DNA of 33,723 nt from Candidatus Minthosoma caballi (GTDB lineage: Bacteria > Bacteroidota > Bacteroidia > Bacteroidales > Bacteroidaceae). The stretch's first letter is position 1; every line of letters starts with the position of its first letter. The notes beneath the pieces are model-generated. The model was not told where the DNA came from. It did no database searches and saw nothing but the letters and a program-made list of their open reading frames with translations. Location: positions 1 to 33,723 of the forward strand of contig JAGHVC010000212.1 of assembly GCA_018064505.1 (NCBI GenBank). Direction: 5' to 3'. The position numbers were made by a program, and so were the translations under genes. This document shows, in pieces, positions 1 to 6,628 of this stretch.

Positions 1-830
1 AAAGGCACAAATTCACAGTTGTATTTAGTGAAAAACTTTGTTACAGGATTCTTATTCTCGAATGGAACAAAGATGTTTGGATAGAGATTTTGTATGTTAC
101 GTATTGCCTCGCCAGTGTTTACTTGTCCCACTCCATATACAAATGGTGTAAGGTCAATTTTGTTATATACGAAAATCACCTTGTCGCGTGGAGACATCAT
201 AGTCTTCAAACTACGTATTCGACTGACATAATTTGCACGTGGAATGCTGTCATTCCAATCTGGTTCTACCATGACTGCCCATACTTTTCTGTTCACGCTT
301 TGTATGATAGTGTGGACATATGTAGGATATTGTCTGTTTGGATCGTCAGGAGAAAAGTAATACTCTCCTGGCGCTTCGAGAATCTGACATACTGGTTTTC
401 CATTCTTCAAAACCTTTACCAGCATAAAGCTGATGTTAGTCGTACTTGTTGCAGCTTGATTGGAATTAATCATCTGGTCAAAATTCTCACAGAGTTGCCT
501 GTAGTTGCTGTCATAAGTTGGACGGAAAGTCTTGTCTGGCACAACAGAATATCCTTGAGACTGCAAATATCTGGTCATTCGTACCAATGTCATAGTTTTA
601 CCACATGAAGGTGGACCATACAGCACAACAATTGGAGTATTTGGGTCAGAGATTGTTACTCTGATGTTGTTTGGATCGTTTAGCTCTTCTGTAGTAAGAC
701 CTGCAGGAGTGTTTTGTACAACATTATTACCATTGTTTGTACCTACATTGATATTTCCTACTTCGGTGTCATTTCCACCGTCGTTTATTTCTGTTGTATC
801 GATTGGATTTGTATTGATATCTATTGCCAT
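1..830 (-). CDS. P-loop GTPase-like protein (DO-GTPase/TRAFAC-like), C-terminus cut by window edge
   Basis: The frame opens with ATG at 828-830 and stays open to base 1, giving 276 visible codons, so the C-terminus is missing. Residues 1-60 are low-complexity and rich in Asn, Thr and Asp. A Walker A motif GPPSCGKT follows at residues 72-79. A strand ending EAPGE (152-156) sits where GTPases carry the DxxG switch-2 motif, and NKID (223-226) matches the guanine-specificity NKxD motif. This order is that of a TRAFAC-type GTPase, and the acidic-PGE signature resembles the 'double-GTPase' proteins described in bacterial NTP-dependent conflict systems; that assignment is inferred from memory of the family. 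The gene starts 18 bases after the macro-domain gene and is the third gene of a minus-strand operon. There is no signal peptide, so it is probably cytosolic and may dock on the membrane protein two genes upstream. Confidence 0.8.
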   Translation of the reverse strand, partial: MAIDINTNPIDTTEINDGGNDTEVGNINVGTNNGNNVVQNTPAGLTTEELNDPNNIRVTISDPNTPIVVLYGPPSCGKTMTLVRMTRYLQSQGYSVVPDKTFRPTYDSNYRQLCENFDQMINSNQAATSTTNISFMLVKVLKNGKPVCQILEAPGEYYFSPDDPNRQYPTYVHTIIQSVNRKVWAVMVEPDWNDSIPRANYVSRIRSLKTMMSPRDKVIFVYNKIDLTPFVYGVGQVNTGEAIRNIQNLYPNIFVPFENKNPVTKFFTKYNCEFVP

Positions 831-848
831 TTTGTTTATAATTTTAAT

Positions 849-1349
849 TTACATTATTTTATAATAATACATCTTTGCCACTTCGTCGAAGCAACAAATT
901 ATAACTTCACCGTCGAACCCTTCAACAATGCATTCCTTTATTGTAGAAAGGGCAATTTGAGCAGCTGCTTGTTTCGGAAAACCATATATGCCAGTACTTA
1001 TGCACGAGAAAGCAATACTACTCAAACTTTTTTCTTTTGCTATCTTCATTGCAGTTCGGTAGCATGAAGCAAGGAGTTCTGCTGCTTTATGTTCGTTATA
1101 ATTACTATATACTGGTCCAACAGTATGAATCACATATTTGCACGGAAGGTTGTATGCACCAGTTATTTTGCTTTGTCCAGTCTCACATCCACCAAGGGTT
1201 TTACATTCTTCATACAATCGCCTACCAGCAGCCCTATGAATAGCACCATCTACACCTCCTCCACCAAGAAGAGTTCGATTGGCTGCATTAACTATGGCAT
1301 CAACTTGTAGAGATGTAATATCTGCCACTATTACTTTCACATGCTCCAT
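849..1349 (-). CDS. Macro-domain protein (YmdB/O-acetyl-ADP-ribose deacetylase type)
   Basis: The product is 166 residues, essentially one macro domain. Visible hallmarks are VxxADIT at 6-12, VDAIVNAAN at 16-24, the glycine-rich GGGGVDGAIHRAAG at 29-42, and STGIYGFP at 118-125, which together form the ADP-ribose pocket of the YmdB/MacroD-like class. Such enzymes bind ADP-ribose or hydrolyse it from O-acetyl-ADP-ribose or modified proteins. The frame is open 11 codons further upstream, but I chose the ATG at 1347-1349 because it lies 4 bases after the stop of the membrane-protein gene and begins directly with the first strand of the fold. The tight spacing on both sides puts it in one operon with the GTPase-like and membrane genes. 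Whether it removes a modification made by that system or senses a nucleotide signal cannot be told from sequence. Confidence 0.92.
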   Translation of the reverse strand: MEHVKVIVADITSLQVDAIVNAANRTLLGGGGVDGAIHRAAGRRLYEECKTLGGCETGQSKITGAYNLPCKYVIHTVGPVYSNYNEHKAAELLASCYRTAMKIAKEKSLSSIAFSCISTGIYGFPKQAAAQIALSTIKECIVEGFDGEVIICCFDEVAKMYYYKIM

Positions 1350-1353
1350 ACTA

Positions 1354-2409
1354 TTAATCTCTTTTCTTGAATGCAATATCAAAGAAGATGAATGCTGCTA
1401 CATCCACAAGGATTGAAATGATTATCCAGAATACGAATGCAAGACCACCTTCTTTTCCTGTGAGGAAATCCACCCAAACATCATATACGCTGAGCAAACG
1501 TGCAACTTTTGTCTGAGGGTTGGCACAAGTGTATGCTTCTCTATCTGCCTCATCTTTGAAGTTCACAAATTGTTCATTCTTCTTAACAACATTATATGCT
1601 GTATTAAGTTGATCTTTGACACCTTGAACATCTTCTGCGTCTGTAAGGTCTAAATCTCCATTGTCTATAGATTTATTAATCAGTTGAAGGTTTTTCAAAC
1701 TGAGAGTGGTCTCTTTAAGGTTTTCTTCACTTGGTGAAAGAATGCTTTGTACAATGTTTCTTGCTTTTGAGTCTGCTAATGTGTACATCTTTTGACGATA
1801 TGCATCACATAAATTTTGACGTTCCTTTGGAGTGTTTGCTTTTACATTGAGAGGCTCTATCTTGTCAACTCCAAGAAGTTTTGCAAACTTTCGGAATATT
1901 TCCTCTGCCTTTGGACCAAAACCAGGATTTGCTGCATTCTTAATCTCAGCTTCCAATTCTCCAAGGAGAATCTCTAATTCATTCCTTAATTGTGTGACTT
2001 TAATCTTTGCTTGTTCATTATTGTTTGTGTTGTCTTTAATTTGAACAAGATATCCTTTGGATGTAGTAATATCTGCTGTTACCTTTTCGTCAATAAGATT
2101 GCGGAAGAAAAAGGTGTGAGTGTTGGTTGGCATACTACATAACAGCCAGAATATTAGGACAATAATTATGCCTCCAATCAGAGTTGCACCACGTTTCTCC
2201 ATGTAGATGTTCTGATTCAAACTGTCTGCTATCATCTTTGTTCCCCATGAGGCAATAAAGAAGAAGCCAATTGTGATTGCCCAACAAAAAATAGCAGGCC
2301 AACTTGGTAACAATAGATGTAATGATTCCGCAGTTGCCCAGCAGCTTACAGCAGCAAAGGCAAGAAAACCTACAATAGTGAAGATTTTCAAAAATTTGTT
2401 TTCGTTCAT
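1354..2409 (-). CDS. Four-TM membrane protein with large periplasmic helical domain, first gene of GTPase/macro operon
   Basis: A 351-residue protein not recognised by name. Hydrophobic segments are at about 8-26, 36-55, 75-93 and 322-345, followed by a short basic tail KKRD. With the N-terminus inside, residues 94-320 would be periplasmic. This part is mostly charged helix, with a probable coiled coil around 128-160, and contains isolated Cys residues. The gene begins the minus-strand operon: its stop is 4 bases before the macro-domain start, and the GTPase-like gene follows. By context it may be a membrane sensor, anchor or effector for that GTPase; this is inference. I see no convincing TAnnTTTG promoter between the RNA terminator at 2481-2510 and its ATG, so it may depend on read-through or a weak promoter. 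Confidence 0.85.
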   Translation of the reverse strand: MNENKFLKIFTIVGFLAFAAVSCWATAESLHLLLPSWPAIFCWAITIGFFFIASWGTKMIADSLNQNIYMEKRGATLIGGIIIVLIFWLLCSMPTNTHTFFFRNLIDEKVTADITTSKGYLVQIKDNTNNNEQAKIKVTQLRNELEILLGELEAEIKNAANPGFGPKAEEIFRKFAKLLGVDKIEPLNVKANTPKERQNLCDAYRQKMYTLADSKARNIVQSILSPSEENLKETTLSLKNLQLINKSIDNGDLDLTDAEDVQGVKDQLNTAYNVVKKNEQFVNFKDEADREAYTCANPQTKVARLLSVYDVWVDFLTGKEGGLAFVFWIIISILVDVAAFIFFDIAFKKRD

Positions 2410-2468
2410 GTTTATTCAATTCCGCTTAGCTACCACAGCAGAGTATTTTTTATGATAAGGTTCACATA

Positions 2469-2510
2469 TAAATAAAAGAACGTGGAGCCAGTCCTGTCAC
2501 TCGTTCCACG
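2469..2510 (-). terminator. Intrinsic terminator of the structured RNA
   Basis: A hairpin with arms CGTGGA (2481-2486) and TCCACG (2505-2510), with further inner pairing, is followed on the minus strand by a U-rich tract (complement of 2469-2480). Its outer arm overlaps the base of the long hairpin, so the two folds are partly exclusive. Confidence 0.7.
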
Positions 2511-2797
2511 CTATTAAGGCTCTCGCATTGCCCGGTAAGTCGAAACGAGCAACGCTGAAAGCCCCACGATGATGTATATAAACCCATTAGGATAAGGTAC
2601 AATACCCCCTATCCATTAGAAGGAGATATAAACATCCCATGAGACGTCCCCGTTGCTTTGTTTTTGACTTACCGATGAATTTGCGAGATTCTAATAGCGT
2701 CAAAACCAAAGCGTCAAGATACGCCTTTAATATATATGTGTCTTGTCTGTTGTTGTTATAGAATAATGAATTCTTATACAAGAGATGACAAAGACAC
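2470..2797 (-). ncRNA. Candidate independent structured RNA (long hairpin, 6S-like shape)
   Basis: No credible ORF occupies this stretch, but it has a promoter, extensive pairing and a terminator, all on the minus strand. The predicted start (about 2794-2797) is followed at once by a hairpin (2787-2797 with 2738-2747). A 193-base imperfect hairpin then spans 2508-2700, with arms 2508-2516/2692-2700 (9 bp), 2521-2526/2683-2688 (6 bp), 2533-2541/2666-2674 (9 bp), 2549-2554/2651-2656 (6 bp), a near-symmetric bubble (2555-2570 opposite 2637-2650), then 2571-2579/2626-2636 and the tip stem 2590-2594/2610-2614. A long hairpin with a central bubble of this size resembles 6S RNA, which sequesters RNA polymerase, but I cannot confirm the family. 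The 5' extension of about 95 bases is longer than usual for 6S. It could also be a leader RNA for the downstream operon. Confidence 0.62.
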
Positions 2798-2799
2798 CG

Positions 2800-2831
2800 C
2801 AAAAATAGTACTATTATTGAAAATAAGCAAA
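2800..2831 (-). promoter_or_regulatory. Bacteroidota-type promoter for the structured RNA
   Basis: On the minus strand TTTG (2828-2831) and TATTTTTG (2800-2807) are separated by 20 bases, an exact match to the Bacteroidota -33/-7 consensus (TTTG, TAnnTTTG). The predicted start is near 2794-2797. Confidence 0.75.
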
Positions 2832-2870
2832 TATAATGAGAGAAAAAATGTGAGTATATACAAAAAATAT

Positions 2871-2893
2871 GGCAGTCCGTTGTACGAACTGCC
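2871..2893 (-). terminator. Hairpin terminator, probably ending the sigma-factor transcript
   Basis: GGCAGT (2871-2876) pairs with ACTGCC (2888-2893), with an inner CG/CG pair. On the minus strand the hairpin is followed by ATATTTTTTG (complement of 2861-2870). It lies about 220 bases downstream of the sigma-factor stop and could also act weakly on the plus strand. Confidence 0.6.
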
Positions 2894-2975
2894 TTGATTT
2901 ATTAGTGAATTGTAAATGCCCTAGCTGTTAGTTTATGGGTGTTCTTCTTGTAGCTGTATAATCGCTGCCTTTGTC

Positions 2976-3053
2976 ATGAAAAGTGGTGTGAGTCACATCG
3001 GTATGGGTGGTGTGAGTCACACCACTACCATAGGTGTGAGTCACACCGCTTAA
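2976..3053 (+). CDS. Possible 25-residue peptide with octapeptide repeats (speculative)
   Basis: An ATG at 2976 opens a 25-codon frame ending in TAA at 3051-3053. Because the 24-base repeat is a multiple of three, the peptide has an in-frame 8-residue period in which GVSH recurs three times (at residues 4, 12 and 20). There is no clear ribosome-binding site or promoter, and the repeated DNA palindrome alone could explain the pattern, so I hold this only as a possibility. Confidence 0.2.
   Translation: MKSGVSHIGMGGVSHTTTIGVSHTA
2985..3047. repeat. Three 15-base palindromes at exact 24-base spacing
   Basis: GGTGTGAGTCACACC occurs at 3009-3023 and 3033-3047, and with one mismatch (GGTGTGAGTCACATC) at 2985-2999. 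Each copy is a 7-bp inverted repeat around a central G, and the starts are exactly 24 bases apart. The middle copy extends to a longer arm (GTGGTGTGA/TCACACCAC, with TATGG/CCATA outside). The array lies in the 3' region of the sigma-factor transcript. It could be a binding-site array, a series of RNA hairpins, or the coding repeat of a mini-ORF. Confidence 0.85.
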
Positions 3054-3116
3054 GGCAATGCTGGGTACGGTGATGAAGTGGGATTATTGTCACCCTTCTG
3101 GTTTCCTTTTGACTCG

Positions 3117-3674
3117 TTATGCTATGCCAAATGCACACAGAATTATGAATGCTTCATTGTTGAGACTGGAGCGAAGCAGCTGTATCATTTTGCTCTTTTG
3201 TTTCTTCACTCCGCTGACAGATAGATGGAGCTGTTCTGCTATTTCGGGATTCGATAGTCCTTGTTCAAAAGAAAGCTCGAAGATGGCGCGGTATTTTTCT
3301 GGTAGTTTCTCGATGGCAGAGTAGAGCAGATCGAGTGTTTCCTGCTCGATGTATAGCTGTGAGGAATCTTGATCTGTGTCGTCCTTTGGGGTGTTGAGGA
3401 AATTCTCATGCGCTTTGTGGTGACGCAGAATGCTGATGGCAGAATTGTGTACTGTGGTATAGAGGAATGATTTCCAGCTGATTGGGTCGGTAATTCTGTT
3501 TCTGTTTTGGTATGATTGGAAGATGCAATCCTGCACACAGTCTTCGGCCAGAAAGGCGTAGCCATCAGTGAGAATACGCACAGCGTATGTGAGCAAACTT
3601 GGGTATGCTTCATGGTAGAAGGAGTCGAGTTTGCCTGCTTTGAAATCATCTATGATGGCTTGAGTGAGTTTCAT
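3117..3674 (-). CDS. ECF-type RNA polymerase sigma factor (FecI-like)
   Basis: A 185-residue protein with the two-domain plan of ECF sigma factors. A region-2 segment covers about 15-85, including AEDCVQDCIFQSY and the promoter-melting helix ending SWKSFLYTTVHNSA. Region 4 covers about 115-170, with LPEKYRAIFELSFEQGLS and the helix-turn-helix NPEIAEQLHLSVSGVKKQ. The ATG at 3672-3674 is chosen over one eight codons upstream, because it starts at the conserved N-terminal helix and leaves a short leader after the promoter at 3696-3703. The gene is divergent from the thioredoxin/FecR/SusCD operon, so the encoded sigma factor very probably binds the FecR-like protein and drives that operon, as in FecI/FecR systems. 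Sigma and anti-sigma genes are usually adjacent and co-oriented; here they are split across a divergent promoter region. Confidence 0.93.
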   Translation of the reverse strand: MKLTQAIIDDFKAGKLDSFYHEAYPSLLTYAVRILTDGYAFLAEDCVQDCIFQSYQNRNRITDPISWKSFLYTTVHNSAISILRHHKAHENFLNTPKDDTDQDSSQLYIEQETLDLLYSAIEKLPEKYRAIFELSFEQGLSNPEIAEQLHLSVSGVKKQKSKMIQLLRSSLNNEAFIILCAFGIA

Positions 3675-3695
3675 CTCAGATTTGTAATTTGGGCA

Positions 3696-3703
3696 CAAAG
3701 GTA
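3696..3703 (-). promoter_or_regulatory. -7 element of the sigma-factor promoter
   Basis: TACCTTTG on the minus strand is a perfect TAnnTTTG element, about 22 bases upstream of the chosen ATG. I do not see a clear TTTG at the -33 position. The remaining part of 3704-3831 is AT-rich and should hold the divergent promoter of the lipoprotein operon, which I cannot place. Confidence 0.5.
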
Positions 3704-3831
3704 GTCTTTTTTGTGTGTAAATTATGTTTTTTTTGAAAAAAATGTTGCGTTTGAGGGGACTAATAGGGAAAGAGTGCGTATTATGGGTAAAGACGAAAGG
3801 ATTAAAAGGATAAATAATATAACATGAAAAT

Positions 3832-5229
3832 ATGAAAAAGATAATTATTAATTTAACGATGATGACAGCAATGCTTTTATTGCTTGTTGCTTGTCAAGAG
3901 AGTGGTCCGCTGCTTAAAGGCACGGCAAAGTTTATCGGTAAGCATGATTTTGTGGTCAACTACACGCCTGACGGACACATGCTGAATATGCAGCCTTATT
4001 TCCTGCAGCTTGATGAAGATGGCAATTTCACTTTCGATGCCGAGATGCCATACGACTTCATGGATGTGGAGGTAGTAATCGACGAGAATGTGTATGGCGT
4101 TCATCTTGAGAAAGGTAAGACATCTGTCTTGAATATTGTTGAGACGAGCGCAGGCAAATATGCATGTTCCTTTGCTGGAGATAATGCTGATATCAGCGAA
4201 CTCATGTCTGCTGCTTTTGCTGCCTACGATCTATATGCATACTCAGGTCCAGATGGAAATCATGGCATGACAGTGGCTGAGGCTCGTGCCAAACTTGACA
4301 AGGCGCACGAAGCAACCAAGGCAAAGCTACAGTTGATTGATGACGAGGAGCAGCGTGAATGGTACGCTAAGCGCATTGATGACATGCACAAAGCTACAAC
4401 CCTGCGACTGATAGAGGATCAATGCTACCAGGATGAAGTTGATCCTGCTGATAATGAAGAGTACCAAAGACTCATCGACTCTATTGATCCAAACTCAGAG
4501 TTTTCTCTTTTGTCTGCAAATGTCATTGTGTGGGTGAGCAAGCAATGCAAGAGTAAATTAGAGTTCGGAGGCAATGCTGCACCTAATGCCATGGAGATAA
4601 TGGACATTGTGGATGGAAGCATAATCAACGAACATACAAAGAAATTCTTTGCATACTATGTGCCAAACATGTTCTTCACTTATGGTGACCACATCTCTGG
4701 CAAGGAAGAGTTCTGGGCTCGATACAAGGAATTTGCAAAGAATTATCCTGACTATATAAAAGCCTATGAGCAGGAGTATAAAAAAGAAGTGCAGGCAAAG
4801 GACGACATTGTCGGCACTATGCTTCCTGATATAGAGCTAACGAAGCCGGACGGCAGCAAGGTGAAGCTGAGCAGCCTTTATGGTAAATACACCTACATTG
4901 ATGTGTGGGCTACTTGGTGTGGCCCTTGCTGCAAGGAAATACCTCATCTTGAGGAACTTGTGAAGAAGATGGCAGGCAAGGAAAACCTTCAGTTTGTGAG
5001 TTTCTCGGTTGACGATGACCTTGATGCATGGCACAATAAGCTGGATAAAGACAAGCCTGAGTGGCAACAGTTTGTGCTTGATGGAGAGGCAAATAAAGAG
5101 TTTAGCGCGGCTCTCAACATTCAGGGCATTCCGCGCTTCGTGCTTCTCGACCCAGAAGGCAAGATTGTGGATCCTGATGCAAAGAGACCTTCAGATAAGA
5201 AACTTGAAGAAGAATTGAATAGCTTGTAA
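3832..5229 (+). CDS. TlpA/ResA-like thioredoxin-fold lipoprotein
   Basis: A 465-residue lipoprotein. The N-terminal signal ends in a lipobox LLVAC with Cys21. Residues about 25-330 form the N-terminal region common in Bacteroidales thiol-disulfide lipoproteins (a beta-rich DUF4369-like part, then helices). The C-terminal thioredoxin fold starts near 335, with the active site WCGPC (Cys363, Cys366) and the cis-proline GIP at Pro434. It would act in the periplasm as a disulfide reductase or isomerase. An upstream ATG at 3823 is out of frame and closes after three codons. The stop overlaps the FecR start by one base (TAATG), so the two are translationally coupled. Placement ahead of the anti-sigma factor suggests redox control or maturation of the uptake system; the substrate is unknown. 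Confidence 0.9.
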   Translation: MKKIIINLTMMTAMLLLLVACQESGPLLKGTAKFIGKHDFVVNYTPDGHMLNMQPYFLQLDEDGNFTFDAEMPYDFMDVEVVIDENVYGVHLEKGKTSVLNIVETSAGKYACSFAGDNADISELMSAAFAAYDLYAYSGPDGNHGMTVAEARAKLDKAHEATKAKLQLIDDEEQREWYAKRIDDMHKATTLRLIEDQCYQDEVDPADNEEYQRLIDSIDPNSEFSLLSANVIVWVSKQCKSKLEFGGNAAPNAMEIMDIVDGSIINEHTKKFFAYYVPNMFFTYGDHISGKEEFWARYKEFAKNYPDYIKAYEQEYKKEVQAKDDIVGTMLPDIELTKPDGSKVKLSSLYGKYTYIDVWATWCGPCCKEIPHLEELVKKMAGKENLQFVSFSVDDDLDAWHNKLDKDKPEWQQFVLDGEANKEFSAALNIQGIPRFVLLDPEGKIVDPDAKRPSDKKLEEELNSL

Positions 5230-6371
5230 TGAATATTTCAGAAATCATAATCAATCATTTGCTTAGGAAAAGCACTGATGAAGAAGAACGGATGCTCGAA
5301 TCGTGGCGAAAGCAAAGCGAGGAGAATGAGCTGATGTTCAAGCGACTAACCACTCCTGACTATTTGGAAGCAGAGTGGCACAAGCGCAAGGCAGTAAACT
5401 ATGCTAAGGCTGAAGAGCAGATGAAGCAGAGAATAGGCAAGGAGCGACCATTGTGGTTGCGCCCTGCCTTCTATCGTTCTGCTGCAGCTGTTGCAATGTT
5501 GCTGGTTTGCAGTGCAGTAGCCGTATATTTATACAATAATAATATGCAGTCGCCACATGCAGAAGTTCAGTTAGCAATGCAAGAGTGGAAAGCAGGCGAG
5601 ATGAAAGCAGTGCTGACAAAGGGGAACGGAGAGGTGATAGAATTGAGAGAACCTTTGATATACTGTAACGATAACGATGACTATGACGATGACGGAACCG
5701 ATGCCGATAGCAAAAACGAAAAGTACACGCTCTCAGTGCCTCGTGGTGGCGAATTCAAGGTGGAGCTTGAAGATGGTACAGAGGTGTGGCTGAATGCTCA
5801 GTCGAAGCTCATCTATCCAGAGACATTTAGTAAGACGGAGCGACGAGTGATTGTGGAAGGTGAGGCATACTTCAAGGTTGCTAAGAACGAAGCAAAACCG
5901 TTCTATGTGGAAGCTGACAATCAAATAGTTCGAGTGGTTGGCACAGAGTTTAATGTCAATGCCTACAGCGAGGATAAAGTGGTGCAGACAACCCTCGTGA
6001 GTGGCAAGATTGCCATGCAGCAAAAGGGCAATGCTGACCGCGAGATGATTCTCACACCAGGTCATCAGGCTGTGTTTGATAAGACGCAACGCAACATCAA
6101 AGTGAAGAGCGTAGATACGGAAGTGGTGACCAGCTGGAAGGATGGCATGTTCGTGTTTGAGGATCAGGATTTAGCAAGTATCATGAAGACACTTAGCCGC
6201 TGGTATGACTTTGAATATGAGTTTAAGGACAATGAAGCAGCGCAAACTGTGTTCATGGGTCGCATACCTCGCTACTCTGATTTTGCTGATGTGATACAGA
6301 TTATAGAGATGAGTGGTGGATTGAAACTGAAGCTTAGTCAGCGCAAACTGACTATATCAAGTACAAAATAA
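5229..6371 (+). CDS. FecR-like anti-sigma factor with one transmembrane helix
   Basis: A 380-residue protein with the standard layout: a cytoplasmic N-terminal sigma-binding region (1-80), one TM helix at about 83-102, a periplasmic FecR domain (about 166-260, with SVPRGGEFKVELEDGTEVWL and VVGTEFNV), and a C-terminal DUF4974-like domain (about 305-378) that receives the signal from the STN domain of the partner transporter. It should hold the divergent ECF sigma factor until the SusC-type receptor is occupied. Between the TM helix and the FecR domain (about 147-165) lies an Asn/Asp-rich stretch encoded by imperfect ACGAT repeats. This is not typical of the family and is probably a disordered linker. 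The next gene starts 5 bases after the stop. Confidence 0.93.
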   Translation: MNISEIIINHLLRKSTDEEERMLESWRKQSEENELMFKRLTTPDYLEAEWHKRKAVNYAKAEEQMKQRIGKERPLWLRPAFYRSAAAVAMLLVCSAVAVYLYNNNMQSPHAEVQLAMQEWKAGEMKAVLTKGNGEVIELREPLIYCNDNDDYDDDGTDADSKNEKYTLSVPRGGEFKVELEDGTEVWLNAQSKLIYPETFSKTERRVIVEGEAYFKVAKNEAKPFYVEADNQIVRVVGTEFNVNAYSEDKVVQTTLVSGKIAMQQKGNADREMILTPGHQAVFDKTQRNIKVKSVDTEVVTSWKDGMFVFEDQDLASIMKTLSRWYDFEYEFKDNEAAQTVFMGRIPRYSDFADVIQIIEMSGGLKLKLSQRKLTISSTK

Positions 6372-6376
6372 AGATA

Positions 6377-6628
6377 ATGATGAAACGAATATTAATTTGC
6401 TTGTCTTTGCTCATGATGTGGACTTGGATGTTTGCCCAAGAGAAGACCTACAGCATGAAGATGAAGAATCAAGACATAGAAAGCGTGATACGCACTATAA
6501 GGTCTGCTACAGGCTATGAGTTTGTGTATCAAAAGAATGTGGTGAAGGAGCGCCGCGTATCACAGCTTCTTTTGATGACGAAACTATTGACAAAATCCTT
6601 GACAAAGTGCTTGTTGATGAGTGTATGA
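6377..6628 (+). pseudogene. 5' fragment of SusC-type transporter: signal peptide and first half of STN domain, frameshifted
   Basis: This frame encodes a signal peptide ending near MFAQ, then the first half of an STN domain (YSMKMKNQDIESVIRTIR, then FVYQKNVVKERRVS). After Ser62 (TCA at 6560-6562) it reads into non-homologous sequence and stops at 6626-6628. The rest of the STN domain (ASFDDETIDKILDKVL) continues without loss in the frame of the next entry. The shift lies at TCACA (6560-6564): removing one CA unit restores V-S-A-S-F in frame, and a one-base change nearby would also fit. The two frames are one gene spanning 6377-9687. The cause may be a real mutation, phase variation or a sequencing error. 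Confidence 0.85.

Noticed and set aside
90-608. A 172-codon plus-strand frame at the left edge
   Set aside because: It is antisense to the GTPase-like gene, whose Walker A, PGE and NKID motifs fix the true frame.
2587-2802. A 71-codon minus-strand frame inside the structured RNA
   Set aside because: Its start falls in the promoter -7 element, upstream of the predicted transcript start, and the sequence is explained by RNA pairing.
2985-3047. CRISPR array
   Set aside because: Only three 15-base palindromes with 9-base gaps; repeats and spacers are far too short and no cas gene is present.
3823-3834. Upstream ATG ahead of the thioredoxin lipoprotein
   Set aside because: Out of frame, closes after three codons; the signal peptide and lipobox fix the start at 3832.
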